64,000 nucleotides of DNA from contig NC_090984.1 of the NCBI RefSeq assembly GCF_041146395.1, positions 81,169,114 to 81,233,113 of the forward strand, in the 5' to 3' direction. The DNA comes from Eulemur rufifrons. Its lineage: Eukaryota > Chordata > Mammalia > Primates > Lemuridae. The notes under the pieces were generated by a model. It was not told the origin of the DNA. It worked only from the letters and a program-made list of their open reading frames with translations, and did not search any database. This document shows, in pieces, positions 27,387 to 42,100 of this stretch (positions within the stretch are counted from its first letter, which is position 1; each line of letters opens with the position of its first letter). The position numbers and the translations under genes were made by a program.

Positions 27387-27396
27387 GTGACGTCAC
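27387..27396. promoter_or_regulatory. CRE/ATF site of the 7SL gene
   Basis: The perfect palindrome GTGACGTCAC lies 43-52 bp upstream of the 7SL start at 27344. ATF/CREB binding at this distance is a known requirement for strong 7SL transcription in human. A second partial CRE (TGACGTC, 27472-27478) and a GC box (GGGCGGGG, 27483-27490) lie farther upstream. Confidence 0.85.
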
Positions 27397-28079
27397 TGGG
27401 GGAGGGATGAGTCTGGGGCGTGGAGAGCTTGGGCACGCCTGGCGCGAGGCGGTCTCCAGACTTAATTCGCGTGACGTCTTCTGGGCGGGGCTGCTAGCCT
27501 GCCCCACTGGGATCCCAGAGAGGAAAGTCACCTGATCTGTTGTGGGCTCGGCTTCCGGTGTTTTGCTCTAAAGCTGCGTGCGTTAGTGTTTAACAGAAAT
27601 TGGTCAGCCTGCGCTTTATACTTATAGGTGTGGTGTCCGGACACGCAGCGGGGGAAAAAAGGAAACACGATTACCTGTCCCTCAGCATTACTTGCTTCAG
27701 CAGGCTTTAAATACGTGCTGCATCTTTTGGGGGACCTTATTTAGGAGGGAACCATCTGGCTTTAAATCTTTCATTATCCTCAGCAAGCATTTAGGAGGTG
27801 CCTGCGGTGTACGAAGGAGAATAACCCATAGTGGCAGAGGTTGGGGGTCCGCAAAAGTGCCGGAGGCTAGCTCAATCCTAACTGGAACGAAGGGGGGCCA
27901 AGGCAACTGTCTGCTTTCGCCCGCATATTCTTTGCCCATTATTGTTAGAGAAGCTAGTATCTGGGTAGATTAGTGGAAGAATTTGGGTTTGGCAGCCTAG
28001 GGGAGAAGCTTAGGTTGGGAACGCGTAGAGAAGAAAGACAAAAGAATTTCCAACCATGGTCGATCAGCCAGTCTAAAGT
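27397..28079. other. 7SL upstream flank and unassigned sequence
   Basis: The first 150 bases are GC-rich with extra CRE and GC-box motifs. After about 27,600 I see no gene; the open frames on both strands are unremarkable. Confidence 0.4.
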
Positions 28080-29040
28080 TTCCCCTCCATCTCTGTCCTT
28101 GCAGCAGATAATTTTGCTCCCTCCGTCTTAGAAAAATTAAAGGCTATCAGACATGAACTCTTTCAACTGCTTGCTGCTCTCCCTTCGTCTGAATTTATCT
28201 TTACATCTTCAGAAAAGAGCAACCCTCTGTTGTCCCTAACTCAAACCCTACTGGCAAAAATCCCTCCATCAATCATTTCCACCCATCCTATCTATCCCAC
28301 CTTCCCTCCCTCCCTTTCCCTCTCCTCCCACCTCTCTCTCTTTCTCATATACAGAGATTACTAGCTCTCTTTCATCCTAAAAAGAAACTCTTTTGTCCTT
28401 GCCTCCCTTTCCAAATGAAATCTTTCCATTGCTTTCATAGCTGCACTTCTTGAAATCATGTTCCACCATTGCCACATTTGCTTCCTAACGTTCTGTGTTC
28501 AGCACACATCCCATCAATCCGCTGAAACTATTCCAGCTAAGGCTTCCATATCTAAGCCTCCTAATTGGCAGGTTTAAGGGACCCTTTATGACCTAGGTGA
28601 CATAATTTACCACCACCACCCAACTGGAGCACTTGTGCTTGCTACCTCCTCCCTGAAAGTTTTTTCTCCCTGGTTTTTGTTGACAGCTTCAGGTAGATCC
28701 TCCTAGGCTTTGCTGGTCTCTACTCTGCCCACTCTGTAAATGTGATTCCTTGTAGTTCCCTCCTAAACCTTCTCTGGTCTCTCTCCATGCTCTTCATTCA
28801 TACTCTCATCAATTCTCAAGACTGTCAAATCTGTAACTCCAATCTGATGTTTTTTGTAGAGCTCCATATCTACATTTTTAGCTGCCTACTGGTTGTCACC
28901 TTGAAATCATTCAAAACTTCAAATTCAACATTTGCAAGAAAAACCGTTCATCTTCTCTTCCTCCAAACTTGCTCAATGTTCCTATATTCTCTCTATCAAG
29001 ATATTTAATTGTTTTCTTCAGAATTCTCTGAGTCATCTTT
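28080..29040. other. Pyrimidine-rich stretch, probably an old repeat
   Basis: A C/T-rich run (28,290-28,350) and phrases such as CTCCATATCTACATTTTTAG, CAACATTTGCAAGAAAAACC suggest a diverged ancient interspersed repeat. I cannot name it. Confidence 0.35.
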
Positions 29041-29044
29041 GACT

Positions 29045-29330
29045 ACTGTTTCATTCTTTCAATACCAAATATTTATTTCCTGCCTATCTAATGACAGACA
29101 CTGTGCTAGGTGATGGGGATGTACTAGTGAAGAAAAGAGACACATGAAAGAGACAAAAACGTAGCAAAAAAATTATAATTACAAACTGTGATAAGTGCTG
29201 GTGAAAGAATCAAGGCATTGAGATATAAACAATGGTGGCAGGAAAGGGGAGGGGACCTACTTTAGAGAAGGTACTCAGGTAAGTCTCTTTGAGGAGGTAT
29301 CATTTAAAATTGGGGCTTGAAGAATGAGGC
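29045..29330 (+). mobile_element. Ancient interspersed repeat
   Basis: CCAAATATTTATTTCCTGCC, GACACTGTGCTAGGTGATGG and TGTGATAAGTGCTGGTGAAAG belong to a widespread mammalian repeat with an ATTTATTGAGCACCTACTAT core. Related pieces lie near 32.1, 47.7, 57.3 and 63.4 kb. Confidence 0.55.
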
Positions 29331-29479
29331 AATCTACTTTGATTGCAAACAAGAACTGTCTGTAGACTGAAATAAACGAACTCTTCTTAAGGAATTGATT
29401 GGAAGAAAATGGGTACGTGGCAGAGTGTTGTTCCCTAAAGTCTGTTCTCCCCTTTTACTACACTAATACATTTTTAGCT

Positions 29480-29870
29480 GGGCACAGGAAGTCCCAGTTA
29501 GAGACTACATTTCCCAGTTTCCCTTGCAACCAAGTGTGGTCAAGTTCTCACCAATGGAATGTAAATGACAGTGATATTTAAAAATAAATCAGTTGCCCTC
29601 CACTTCTGCTCTTTTGCTCTTCTCCAGCGCTAGATGGCGTCAGTGCAGAGACACCGCAGTGCCCCTGCGTTAACCATGCAAATGAGGAAAAATATCCTAG
29701 TGGATGGCAGAGGACCAAGAGGAAAGACACCAGGGTCCATGGGTGAGATAATGGAGCGGAGCCACCTTGCCCGTCTGTGCCACCCCTAACTCTGGAATGT
29801 TATATGAGAAATAAGCTTCTATTTCATTTAAATCATGATATTTTGGGGTCTCTATTATTGCAGGATACTC
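29480..29870 (+). mobile_element. LTR-like ancient repeat
   Basis: GAGACTACATTTCCCAGTTT, ACCAATGGAATGTAAATGAC and a terminal AAATAAGCTTCTATTTCA resemble an old MaLR-type LTR. Confidence 0.4.
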
Positions 29871-30439
29871 TGTACTCTACCAGATGTAGGGAAGTTCACA
29901 GAAGAAAATCCCGGATCACCAGAACTCGGAAAGAGCAGGAACCAAAAGAGCTCCACGCATCTACAGGGCACCCCAACGGGAGGAACCGTCTTCAACCTCC
30001 TGTAAGAAGAGTCCGATTTTCTAGTTTCAGTTCTGTATTCTACAATCTTTATTTATAGTCATATCCATTTTTATTATAATTGTGTTTTAAATAAAATTTT
30101 TGTGTTCTGCTTTTCTTTCTCATGTCATTATACTGTTTAATGGCAGTATACAATCTCTTCAATTGATGCATCATAATTTATGATGGTTTAAATAGAACCA
30201 CTATAAGTTACACTGACCATCACTTCATCATTCTATACATTTCACTTGTATAGATTTATGAATTAGTATTAGGCATAATATCCAATGCCAAGTCAATTAC
30301 GCACAAGCTCTAATCAGCTGTTTGCCTTTTAACAGTGCCAAAAACAAGGCCATGTCCAGCTGTATGGGGTTTTGCTCATTCAAAATGTAACCTGTATGAA
30401 GGTAAATTCTGTAGCACTAAACATTATAATAGATAACGC

Positions 30440-31260
30440 CCTCATCCCAAATGGCACGTCTCAATCTGTCTACAAAACTCCACGCCAGGGGACTCAACAG
30501 TTTAAAAATCAGTCCTTTGGGGACCTTAAATGAAGAGCATGGAATCAAACGAAAAGGCTTTCGGCCCTGGTCGCAGGAGGCTTGTGGGCAAAAGCTGAGT
30601 CTGGGCCTTGCGTTCTCAGCAGCCACCAGCGAAGGGGCACGGGATATGGCAGAGGGTAGACCCCGGCTGCACAGGCCAGACTGGTGGGTCCTAAGAGGGC
30701 ACTCGAGGAGGGGGCCTGACGCAGCTGAAGAAGAGAAAATGGCACAGAGATCACAGACGACCAAGAGAAAGAGGCGCACCCCGAAGAAAGTTGACAGCTC
30801 GCTCCCCAGCCCAGCAGGACTAGCAGAAGAGCCGGAGCTTCGGAGCCCGGCGAGCGGGGGCCCTAGGGGAAGAGGCGGGGCCGCCGGGGGAGGGCAAAGG
30901 TGGGGGCCCCAGGGCAGGGAGAGGCAGCGCTGGGGGACCCAGGGTAAGAGGCGGGGCCCCTAGGGGAAGAGGCGGGGCCGCCAGCAGAGGGAAAGGCGGG
31001 GGCCCCAAGGGAAGGACAGGCGGGTCCACCGGCGGTGAGGTGGAGTCGGGTGGAGAGGCGGGGCCGCCAGCGGGGATATGGGGTGAGGAGGAGAGGCGGG
31101 GCCGCCAGGGGGCCAGGCGGACAGATTCCCCAGCGTGAGCTCCGCCCCGCAGGTCTAACGGTTACGCGTCGGCTGCGTGCTCCAACGAAGTGCCCAGAAC
31201 CTCCACCCTCGATCGACTGCTAGTTCTCTGCTGCTCACCGCAGTGCGATCGTTTGCTGCT
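30440..31260. promoter_or_regulatory. Isolated CpG-rich island with GC-box array
   Basis: A CpG-dense segment far from NEMF and ARF6. From 30,855 to 31,120 it contains repeated GAGGCGGGGCCGCC-type units, each an Sp1-type GC box. No convincing gene is attached. The frames through it are long because GC-rich DNA lacks stop codons. Confidence 0.45.
30855..31120. repeat. Degenerate GC-box minisatellite
   Basis: Units built on AGAGGCGGGGCCGCCAG recur at about 30,871, 30,947, 30,968, 31,054 and 31,091. Related variants (GAGAGGCAGCGCTGGGGG, GAAAGGCGGGGGCCCC) fall between them. The G runs could form G-quadruplexes. Confidence 0.7.
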
Positions 31261-31339
31261 GCTGGCAGGGTTTTCATTACGGCAGGTTATTTGCATTTCA
31301 GGGACATGTCCGGTGGGCAGTCTCTGATTCCATTCTGTT

Positions 31340-33245
31340 TAATAAACGAGAGATGGATTAACTAGAATTACACTTTCACATAACATACGTTTTCTTCTTG
31401 AAAACACCCTGCGTGGAGGAAGAACCTTTAATATGGCTAATACACAATATTTCATCGATCCAGAAACTCCTTTCTTGTGGCAGGTTTTTAAATCTCGGAA
31501 TATATCCTAACAGCGGGCAAAGTTACTTACTCCATGTCGCAATGCTAGGCCCCTAAGTATACCTTAAATTTCCCGCGCCTATTTTCTCCTGTTTGAATAC
31601 GATTTGATTTTCATCCCACAGTGCTGCCGAAATCTTTTGACATTTTAGATCTTAGAACTCTTTTACAATATGACTATTTATTACATTGATTCTTACCCGA
31701 TGTGTAATAAATCATGTCCCCAAACCAAAACTCCATACATTAAAATCCTGATATTTAACAGACTTTATCACAGGTATTGATTCTATCTCTTCACACCAGT
31801 GTGGTAAAAGCTTTCTGCTGTATTTAATTTGTTCATTTTGAAAATCATTAAAATGCTTCATTTTCTTCAGCTAACGTTTGAAGAGTGCTTCCTTTTTTGG
31901 GACTCCGAAGAGTTAGGCTAATGTCATACTCTGCCAGAATAATTGGCAAATAGGTTTGCCTTTCCTTGAGTTTCTATTCTCAAGGCTAATTATTTTGTTG
32001 AGGTTAATATATTTGAACCGCTGGGATTTGGGTAGGAAAACTAGTACTTTAAATTGCATACAGCTTTCACTGACTAAGGTGAGAGAGGATCAAGATAAAG
32101 TTCTTTGCCTAAATCATTCACTTACCCAACAAATAAATATTGAGCACCTGCTAAATGCTAGGTGCCCCAAAGTGTCAACTATTAGTTAATGTTAGAGATA
32201 AAGAATCGTTTTGAGAATAAAAGTGTAAACAGGGAAACAATATGCTTGACAAGATACAAGCAGTCTAACCATATATACTTTATGTCTATTCATCTTGGAC
32301 CTGGAGGAAAAACACGATTTCTAGGTAGAAGAATGACAGGAAAAATGTCTGATTTTTGCATGATCTCTGGCCCCGGCCATGACTAATACAAAAATCCTAG
32401 GGCTTTCCCAATGTGGAGGTGGTGAGGAGAGTAACATCTTACCCTAGACCTCCTCCCCTTAACATGAATAAATGGAAAAACACTGTGGCTGTAAATGACC
32501 TTCTGAGGTTCAAATGGCAATCTACTTTCACTTCTTTTATTTTGGAGGTGGAAATTTTAAGCTTTCATGTGTTCAGTTTAGATAATTTTTAAATTACTTT
32601 GTTGAGATTTTATGATGTGATGGTTGAATAGTTAGCATCACTGGTGCTTGTAGGGGATGCTTTGTAAATACATTCTGTCACCACAACTCACACTGTTAAT
32701 AATTTAAAATATATTGTGTTACACTGTGGTTTCAGTGTACGACATTTTATGACCAAAGGGATTCACACTTTTCTCAGGGGTTGCTTTTACCGATAATGAA
32801 CTTTGAAAGCAGCCCTAGTTATACAGAGAATATTCAAGGCACATGCTGTTTGTGCCTGTTCAACTGAACCCCCTTCCTGTACCATGACAAAGCTCTAATT
32901 CATTTTGTAGCACAGCTTATTTTCCAAGGGGCAGCATAGCCTGAGGTGTGGCAAGAAATAAAGAAAGGCAAAACCACTACACATTTGTTGCAATATTCTG
33001 TTAAAGGAGACAATCTATAGTCACCATGTTATTATTGCAATAAACATTATTGCAAATTACAAAAGGGTACTTGTATAATCAAGACCAATATATACAAATG
33101 CTGAGTTATGAGTTATTATCATTATAAAAACTAATATTAATGCTCCTGTACCTTAATATTATAACATAAACTAGAAGAATGATTTATCTCCTTTTGATCA
33201 TAAGATTTATAATCCCTTTGTGCATTCATTCATTCATTCACTCTA
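31340..33245. other. Intergenic A/T-rich sequence
   Basis: I see no gene. A fragment of the ATTGAGCACCTGCTAAATGC repeat lies near 32,140, and a (CATT)n run near 33,220-33,240. Confidence 0.5.
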
Positions 33246-33249
33246 CCCA

Positions 33250-34370
<1,121 letters not shown>

Positions 34371-34395
34371 AATAAATTAATTATATATATATGTA

Positions 34396-34428
34396 CACAC
34401 ACACACACACACACACACCCCCCCCCAA
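34396..34428. repeat. (CA)n tract followed by a C run
   Basis: About 12 CA units followed by nine C, at the boundary between two oppositely oriented L1s. Confidence 0.9.
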
Positions 34429-35236
34429 AAAAACCAGTTGGGCATATTTGTGTGGGTCTATTTCCAGGTTCTCCATTGTTCTGTTGTGTTCCACTGATCT
34501 ATGTGTCTCTCCCTCTACCAAGACCACACAGTCTTAATTACCACAGCTACATAATCAATCTTAAAATTGGAGAGACTGATTCCTCCCACTTTTTGTTTTG
34601 AGAATTGTTTTACATATTTTAGTTCCTCCACCTTTCTATATAAATAAAGAATAATCTTGTCTACATCTACAAAAACAAATCTTGCTGCTGGAATTTTGAT
34701 AGTAATTGAATTAAACCTGGAGAAAACTGACATCTTACCATGTTGAATCTTCCAATCCATGAACACAATATATCTTGTCTTATTTTTAGATATTCTTTGA
34801 TGTTTTTAACTAGTATTTTTGTACTTTACAGAATATAAATTCTTTAGATTTACGTTTTTTGAGTAAATATAAATATTGTATTTACAATTTTAGTGTCCAT
34901 GTGTTTATTGCTAGTGTATAGAAATACAATTGATTATTGTGTGTTAATTTGTAATTCTACAATCTTGCCAAATTCATTAGCTGTAGGAGGTTTTTTATTT
35001 TTGTTTTTAGATTTCTTTGGATTTTCTGTATAGGTAATAATGTCTTCTACAAATAGGGACAGTTTTATTTCTTCCTTTCCAATCTATATGCCTTTTATTT
35101 CTCCTTCTTGCCTTAATGTACTGGCTAGAAAGTGACAGCCTTGCTTTGTTCCTGATCTTAGTGGAGGGAGCATTCAGTCTTTTACCATTAGGTATAACAT
35201 TAGCTGTATAGTTGTTTTGGTTTTTTTTTTTTTAAT

Positions 35237-35286
<50 letters not shown>

Positions 35287-35292
35287 GAGCAC
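35237..35292 (-). pseudogene. 3'-truncated U6 snRNA retropseudogene
   Basis: The minus strand from 35292 reads GTGCTCGCTTCGGCAGCACA and continues as U6 snRNA for 56 nt, to GAAGATTAGCA. It then switches to AATT and a poly(A) tract instead of the remaining roughly 50 nt of U6. A 13-bp target duplication TAGCTGTATAGTT lies at 35201-35213 and 35293-35305. It is therefore an L1-mobilised copy that landed in the older L1. It cannot make functional U6. Confidence 0.93.
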
Positions 35293-36218
35293 TAGCTGTA
35301 TAGTTTTTTTATTTTTGTTTTGTAGATTTTTTTAAAAAGTTGGGGAAGTTCTCCATTCCTGTTTTTCATAGAGTTTTATACCATGAATAGGTGCCAAATT
35401 TTGTCAAATACTTTTTCTGCCTTGATAGAGATGATAAGGTGAATTTTCTTCTTTAGCCTATTAATATGGTAGATTATATTGATTGATTTTCAAATATTCA
35501 AACATCTTTGCATCCCTGAAATAAACTTCACTTAGTCATGGTGTATGATTATTATAATATACTGCTAAATTTTATTTGCTAATATTTTGTTAACAATGTT
35601 TGTGTCTGTATAAATTAAAAATATTGGACTATAGTTTTCTTTTTTTATGTGTATGTGTACTTATTTGTACTATATTATCTTGTTTTAGTATCAGGGTAAT
35701 AGTAGCTTCACAAATGAAGTGGGAAGTATTCCCTTCCCTTCTATTTCCTGATATTCTTTAATGTTTGGTAGCATCTGGGGGGGGGGTTCATTAGATGTCT
35801 TTTTTGGGGGGTGGAGTTTTAAAATTACAAATTCAATTTCCTTAATAATTATAGGGCTACTCAAATTATCTATTTCATATTGGGTAAGTTGGGGTAGTTT
35901 GTGCTTTTTGAGAACTTGGTCTTTTCATATGCATTGTCAAATTTATGTGTATAGAGTTGTTTGTAGCATTCTCTTATTCTTTTTCTATCTGTGGGGTCTC
36001 TAGTGATATCTCATGTTACACTTCTGATATTGGTAATTTGTCTTCCCTGTTTTGTTCTTTGTCCATCTTGCTATAAGTTGTTGCTTTAATTGATATTTCC
36101 AAAGAACCAGCTCTTTTGTTTCATTGATTTTCTCTATTGTTTTTCTCTTCTCAATTTTATTGATTTCTGCTCTGATCTTTATTATTTCCTTCCCTTTGTT
36201 GCTTTGTATTTATTTTGC

Positions 36219-36494
36219 TTTTTTTTTTTGAGACAGAGTCTCGCTCTGTTACCCGGCTAGAGTGCCGTAGCGTCAGCCTAGCTCACAGCAACCTCAAACT
36301 CCTGGGCTCAAGCGATCCTACTGCCTCAGCCTCCCGAGTAGCTGGGACTACAGGCAGATAATTTCTTTCTATTTTTAGTAGAGACGGGGTCTCGCTCTTG
36401 CTCAGGCTGGTCTCGAACTCCTGACCTCGAGCGATCCGCCCGCCTCGGCCTCCCAGAGTGCTAGGATTACAGGTGTGAGCCACCGCGCCCGGCC
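36219..36494 (-). mobile_element. Alu, lemur type, internally shortened
   Basis: Dimer in reverse orientation. Part of the right-arm start and linker between GGGACTACAGGCA and GATAATTTCTTTC is missing. A TATTTTGCT duplication flanks it. Confidence 0.9.
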
Positions 36495-36594
36495 TATTTT
36501 GCTCTTTTTAAAATGGATTCTTGATGCAGGAGCTTAGGTTTGTGACTTTTCCTCTTCTAATGTATGAAATTAGTGCTATAAATTTCCCTCTTAG

Positions 36595-36726
36595 GCCAGG
36601 CACTGTGGTGTGTGCCTATAATCCCAGCTACTGGGGAAGCTGAGGCAGGAAGATCGCTTGAGCCCAGGAGTTGGAGACTAGCCTGGCCAATATAATAAGA
36701 CCCCATATCAAAATAAATAAGTAAAT
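36595..36726 (+). mobile_element. Alu left monomer (FLAM-like)
   Basis: Single arm with a (AAAT)n-type tail. Confidence 0.8.
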
Positions 36727-36845
36727 AAATTTCCTTCTTTTTACTACTTTATCTGTGTCCCCCAAAATTTGATATGTTGTATTTTCATTTTCATTCATTT
36801 CAATATATTTTTACTTCTCTGATTCTTATTCTTTGACCCATGGAT

Positions 36846-37168
36846 TTTTTTTTTTTTGAGACAGAGTCTCACTCTGTTGCCTGGGCTAGAGTGCTGTGGA
36901 GTCAGCCTAGCTCACAGCAACCTCAATCTCCTGGGCTCACGCAATCCTACTGCCTCAGCCTCCCAAGTAACTGGGACTACAGGCATGCACCACCATGCCC
37001 GGCTAATTTTTTCTATATATTTTTAGTTGTCCAGATAATTTCTTTCTACTTTTAGTAGAGACAAGAGTCTCACTCTTGCTTAGGCTGGTCTCGAACTCCT
37101 GAGTTCAATGTACCGGCCTCGGCCTCCCAGAGTGCTAGGATTACAGGCGTAAGCCACCGTGCCCGGCC
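36846..37168 (-). mobile_element. Alu, lemur type
   Basis: Full dimer in reverse. The duplication TGACCCATGGATT / TGATCCATGGATT flanks it. Confidence 0.92.
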
Positions 37169-37580
37169 TGATCCATGGATTATTCACAGGTATGTTGTTT
37201 AGTTTCCAAGTGTTCAGAGATTTTTCTGTTATTTTTCTGTTATTGATTTTTAGTTTGATTCCATTTGTAGTTGAAGAACATACTCTGTATGATTTCAATT
37301 CTTTATAAATTTGTTGAGGTTTGTTTTATGCCCCAGTATATCATCCACTTTAGTATATGTTCCCCAGGCACTTGATAATAAGGTGCATTATATGTTGTTG
37401 GGTTGCGTGAAATGTACTATAAATGTCAATCATGTCTTGTTGGTTGATGCTGTTGTTGAGTTTTCCTATATCCTTGCTGATTTTCTGTCCAGTTGTTCTA
37501 TCAATTGTTGAGAGAGGGGTTTGAAATCTCCAAATATAATTGTGGATTTGTCTCTTTCTCCCTTTTAGTTCTCAGTTTTT

Positions 37581-37975
<395 letters not shown>

Positions 37976-38220
37976 TTATAATTGTCTTTAATATTTCCTC
38001 TCCATACATTTAGAAACACATCAGAGGGTGTTATAATTTTTGCTTCAATCATCAAACATAATTTAGAAAATTTGAGAGGAGACGGAAAATCTGTTGCATT
38101 TACCCAAAGTTGTGCTTACCATGTTCTTTCTTCCTTCCTGTTGTTCTAATGTTCCTTTTTTAAAAAAAAAAAAAAAAATCCTTTCCTTTCCATTTAGAGA
38201 AATTCTAACTTCTTATAACT

Positions 38221-38350
38221 TTTTTTTAAAAGGTTGAAATGGGATCTCACTACGTTGTGCAGGCTGGTCTGGAATTCCTGGGCTAAAGGGATTCTCCTGC
38301 CTTGGTCTCCTGAGTAGCTAGGGCTACAGGGTATGCCACTGCACCTGGCT
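38221..38350 (-). mobile_element. Alu left monomer (FLAM-like)
   Basis: Diverged single arm in reverse. Confidence 0.75.
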
Positions 38351-38376
38351 TCTAGCCATTTTTAAGGATAGGTCTG

Positions 38377-38724
<348 letters not shown>

Positions 38725-39971
38725 AAGGATAGGTCTGCTGGTAAAATTCTCTTAGTTTTCCTTCATTTAAGAATGTCTTATTTCCCCTTCATTCCTGAAG
38801 GATATTTTCACTGGATAGAGGATTCTGGGTTGATAGTTCTTTTCTTTAAGCATTTAAAAAATGTGTGACTTCCGAAATCCACCATCATCAGATTGTTTTT
38901 TCTACTATAGGTAAGGTGCTGTTTCCCTCTGCCTTCTTTCAAGATTTTTTCTTTGTCTTTAGCTTTAAGAAGTTTGACTATAATGTATCTTGATGTGGGT
39001 TTCTTCAGGTTTGTCCTGTTTGGAGGATAGTTCAGCTTTTTGACTCTGTAGGTTCATGTCTCTCACCAATTTGGGAACATTTTTAGCCATGATTTCTTTG
39101 TGTGTTTTTCAGCTTCACCCTATTTTTCCTCTTATTCCAGGACTCCAATGACATAAATGTTAGATATTTAGTTATAGTCTCACAGGTCTATGAAGATCTT
39201 TTCTCTTTTCTTTTCTTTCTTTCCTCTATTTTCTGTTCTTCAGACTGGGCAGTTTCTATTGTTGTGTCTTCCAGTTCACTAATTCTTTCCTCTGTCCCTT
39301 CTATTCTGTTGTTAAAGCCTTCCCTTGGGATCTTCATTTCAGTTGTATTTTGTAGTTCTAAGATTTTGAATTGGTGCTTCTTTATATCTTCTATATCTCT
39401 GCTGAGACTTTCTATTTCTTTGCTGAGACTTTATATTTTTTTCAATTGTTTCAAGTATATTCACAATTGCTCATTAAAGCATTTTTATGCTAGCTGTTCT
39501 TGTAAAATCTTTGTCAGATTATTCCAACATCTTTGTTATCTTGGCTTTGGCATTTATTAATTGTCTTTTTTCGTTCAGTTTAATAACTTGTTATGATGAC
39601 TGATTTTTGGTTAAGACCTGAATATTTTGGGTGATATAGTATAAGACTCTGGATCTTATTTAACCTGCTGTTTTAGCTGGCTTCCTCTAACACCTGCCCA
39701 ACAGGGGAAGGGGAGCACCACCTTGTTACTGCTAGGTGGGAACAGAAGTCTAGGTTCCCTATTTATTTAGCCTCTGTTAACACCCTGGGTGGTGGCTTTT
39801 TGTTATTGTAGGGTGGACATGGGAGCACTGGCTACCCACTAGACCTTCAGTGATACTTCCCTGGCTGGAAAGGGTAGGAGTGCCTCTTTCCTGCTCTCCA
39901 CATGGTTTTCACTGACATCATACTACAAGAGAGAGTGGTATTGGGGATAAGAGGTAAAAGGAAAAAAAACC

Positions 39972-40826
39972 TGTTTTTCTATACACTCACATTTCTGACA
40001 CCAAATGTGTGAGGTTTTCCCCTCACATTAAGCAATTCTCCAACTCTCTAGACCCTGACTGGGTGTCCTACTATTCAATTATGACAGTAACTACCCAGAA
40101 TTAGCACGCACCCCACAGGTTAAAGATTCAGTCTCACAAGGCTGTTCTCCCACTTCAGAAACCAGTCTTAAATCTTAGGTTTTGACCTATACTTCTGACC
40201 AACTGGCTATAAATCAGGGGCTCTCAGGATTCCCTTCTCGGGTGTGATAATTTGCTAGGATGACTCGTAGAACTCAGGAAAGCACTTTACTTACTATTAC
40301 CTGTTTATTATAAAGGATAAAATTCAGGAACAGCCAAATGAGAGAGATGCATAGGGCAAGGTGTAGGGATCGGGGTGCATGGAGCTTCCATGCCCTTTCC
40401 AGGGGTGCTATCTTTCCAGCACCTTGATGTGTTCGCCAACCCGGAAGCTCTCTGAACCTTGTTGGTTAGGCTTTTTATGAGTTTCATTATGTAGGCATGA
40501 TTGATTAAATCATCGGCTGTTGGTGACTAACTGAATCCCCAGACTCTCTTCTCTTTCTGGATCTGGAGGTCAGAGAGTGGGACTAAAAATTCCAACCCTG
40601 TAATCACATAGTTGGTTCCTCTGGCAACTAACCCCCATCCTCTAACCCTTTTTGTCCTTTATGTGAGCATAAACTCAGTTATGTTAGATAGGAGTTTATT
40701 ATAAATAACAAAAGATGTTCCTCTCACTCCTATCGGTCAGGAAATTCCAAGTTTTAGAAGCTTTGTGCAAGGAATTGGGGACAAAAATCAAATATATATT
40801 TCTTATTATTATATCACAATATCACA
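39972..40826 (-). mobile_element. ERVL-type solo LTR (MER21-like)
   Basis: On the minus strand it starts TGTGATATTGTGATATAATA and includes TTTCCTGACCGATAGGAGTG and a CCAACCCGGAAGCTC-type segment. This follows an LTR of the ERVL class that I recall as MER21. It interrupts the 5' part of the L1. Family name and left boundary are uncertain. Confidence 0.55.
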
Positions 40827-41080
40827 GGGAAGAAGGTAATGGTGGGAGAGGGGGCTGGCCTTCTTATGATGAAAATCCTGACGCTCCACTAGGCCTCCTC
40901 TGGCACCAACCCAACGAGGGGGAAGAGTGCCTCCTACTGCCAAGCAGGTTCCCCATGTAGTCACCTCTGACACCAACAATTAGGGTGGGGTGCATTACTA
41001 CGTGGGGGGGATGGAAGTGCCTGTACCCTACTCTACTTGGAGAGAGGGCAGGAGTCAAACCTCATTAAGAGCCTGGCAAG

Positions 41081-41251
41081 CCAGGTGTGGTGGCTCCTGC
41101 CTGTAATCCTAGCTACTGCAGAGGCAGAGGTGGGAGGATCACTTGAGCCCAGGAGTTGGAGGCTGCAGTGAGCTATGATCACAGCACTGCACTCCAGCCT
41201 GGGTGACATAGTAAGACCCGTCTCTAAAACTTAAAATAAATAAATAAATAG
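41081..41251 (+). mobile_element. Alu monomer
   Basis: Single unit with a (TAAA)n tail, flanked by the duplication GCCTGGCAAG. Confidence 0.88.
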
Positions 41252-42100
41252 GGCCTGGCAAGTGTGGAAGCCTAGTCTCTGAGAAAAGAAAAATAGCTCA
41301 GAGTAGTCTGAGCTATGCCAGGTATACAAAATTTATCAAGCCCAGAGAGTCTTGAGAAGAGGACTTCAGCCTCACCCCACACACACCCACACACACCCAT
41401 GCTTAGGGGCAATTGTTTAAAGGCATTTGGTTCCTGACTAGCTGCCTTACCCATTATCTTCATGTTCCTGGAATTTGCGGATACAAAGAACAACATATAG
41501 CCAATCAATAGCTTAGGTTATTTTAATGTAAATTCTTGGTAAACAATTTAGAAGCCCACTTGTAACTGCTGCTAATCCGAGAGTATGTTCAGGGCAACTT
41601 GAAACTATGCTCCCAGGTTGCAGTCCTCAATCTCAGCCCAAATAGACTACTTACACTTAGTTTGCCTCAGTAAGGGTCGACAGCTCCCTACTTGGCCTTT
41701 TCTACCATGGGTGGAGGTGGGGCCACAGATTTTTCTTTCATGTTTGACTAAAGTGATTAGTTTCTAAGAGTTTTCTGTCTTCCTAGGCTGCCCCTCCCCT
41801 GGTCTTTTGGCTAAAGAGAGAAGGCTTTTCTAGGCTTTTTTGACATTTCCAGCCTGCAGGCTTCTTAAACTCCAACTTTGGAAGACATGAGGCAAAAAGA
41901 GAACCCAGGGAACTCACTACTAAGCCATTCCTTGAGTGTCTAGGTCCCTAGCCAGTCTGCCTCCTCTCTCCACCTTTCCAGAGTCTTCTTGTGCTTCTTT
42001 TATTTGTAATACTTAGGGTTTTAAATTTTACTAAGAGGGAAGAATTGAAAAAAAGTATACTTACTCCATCTTCCCAGAAATGAAGTCTATTGTATTAATT

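Noticed and set aside
30451..30963. A 170-codon open frame in the CpG island
   Set aside because: It is rich in G, R and P, includes the minisatellite, and has no recognisable domain. Long frames are expected in stop-poor GC-rich DNA.
39102..39560. A 152-codon frame rich in F, L and S
   Set aside because: It lies antisense to the 5' part of the L1 and has low-complexity composition. No membrane protein family is recognised.
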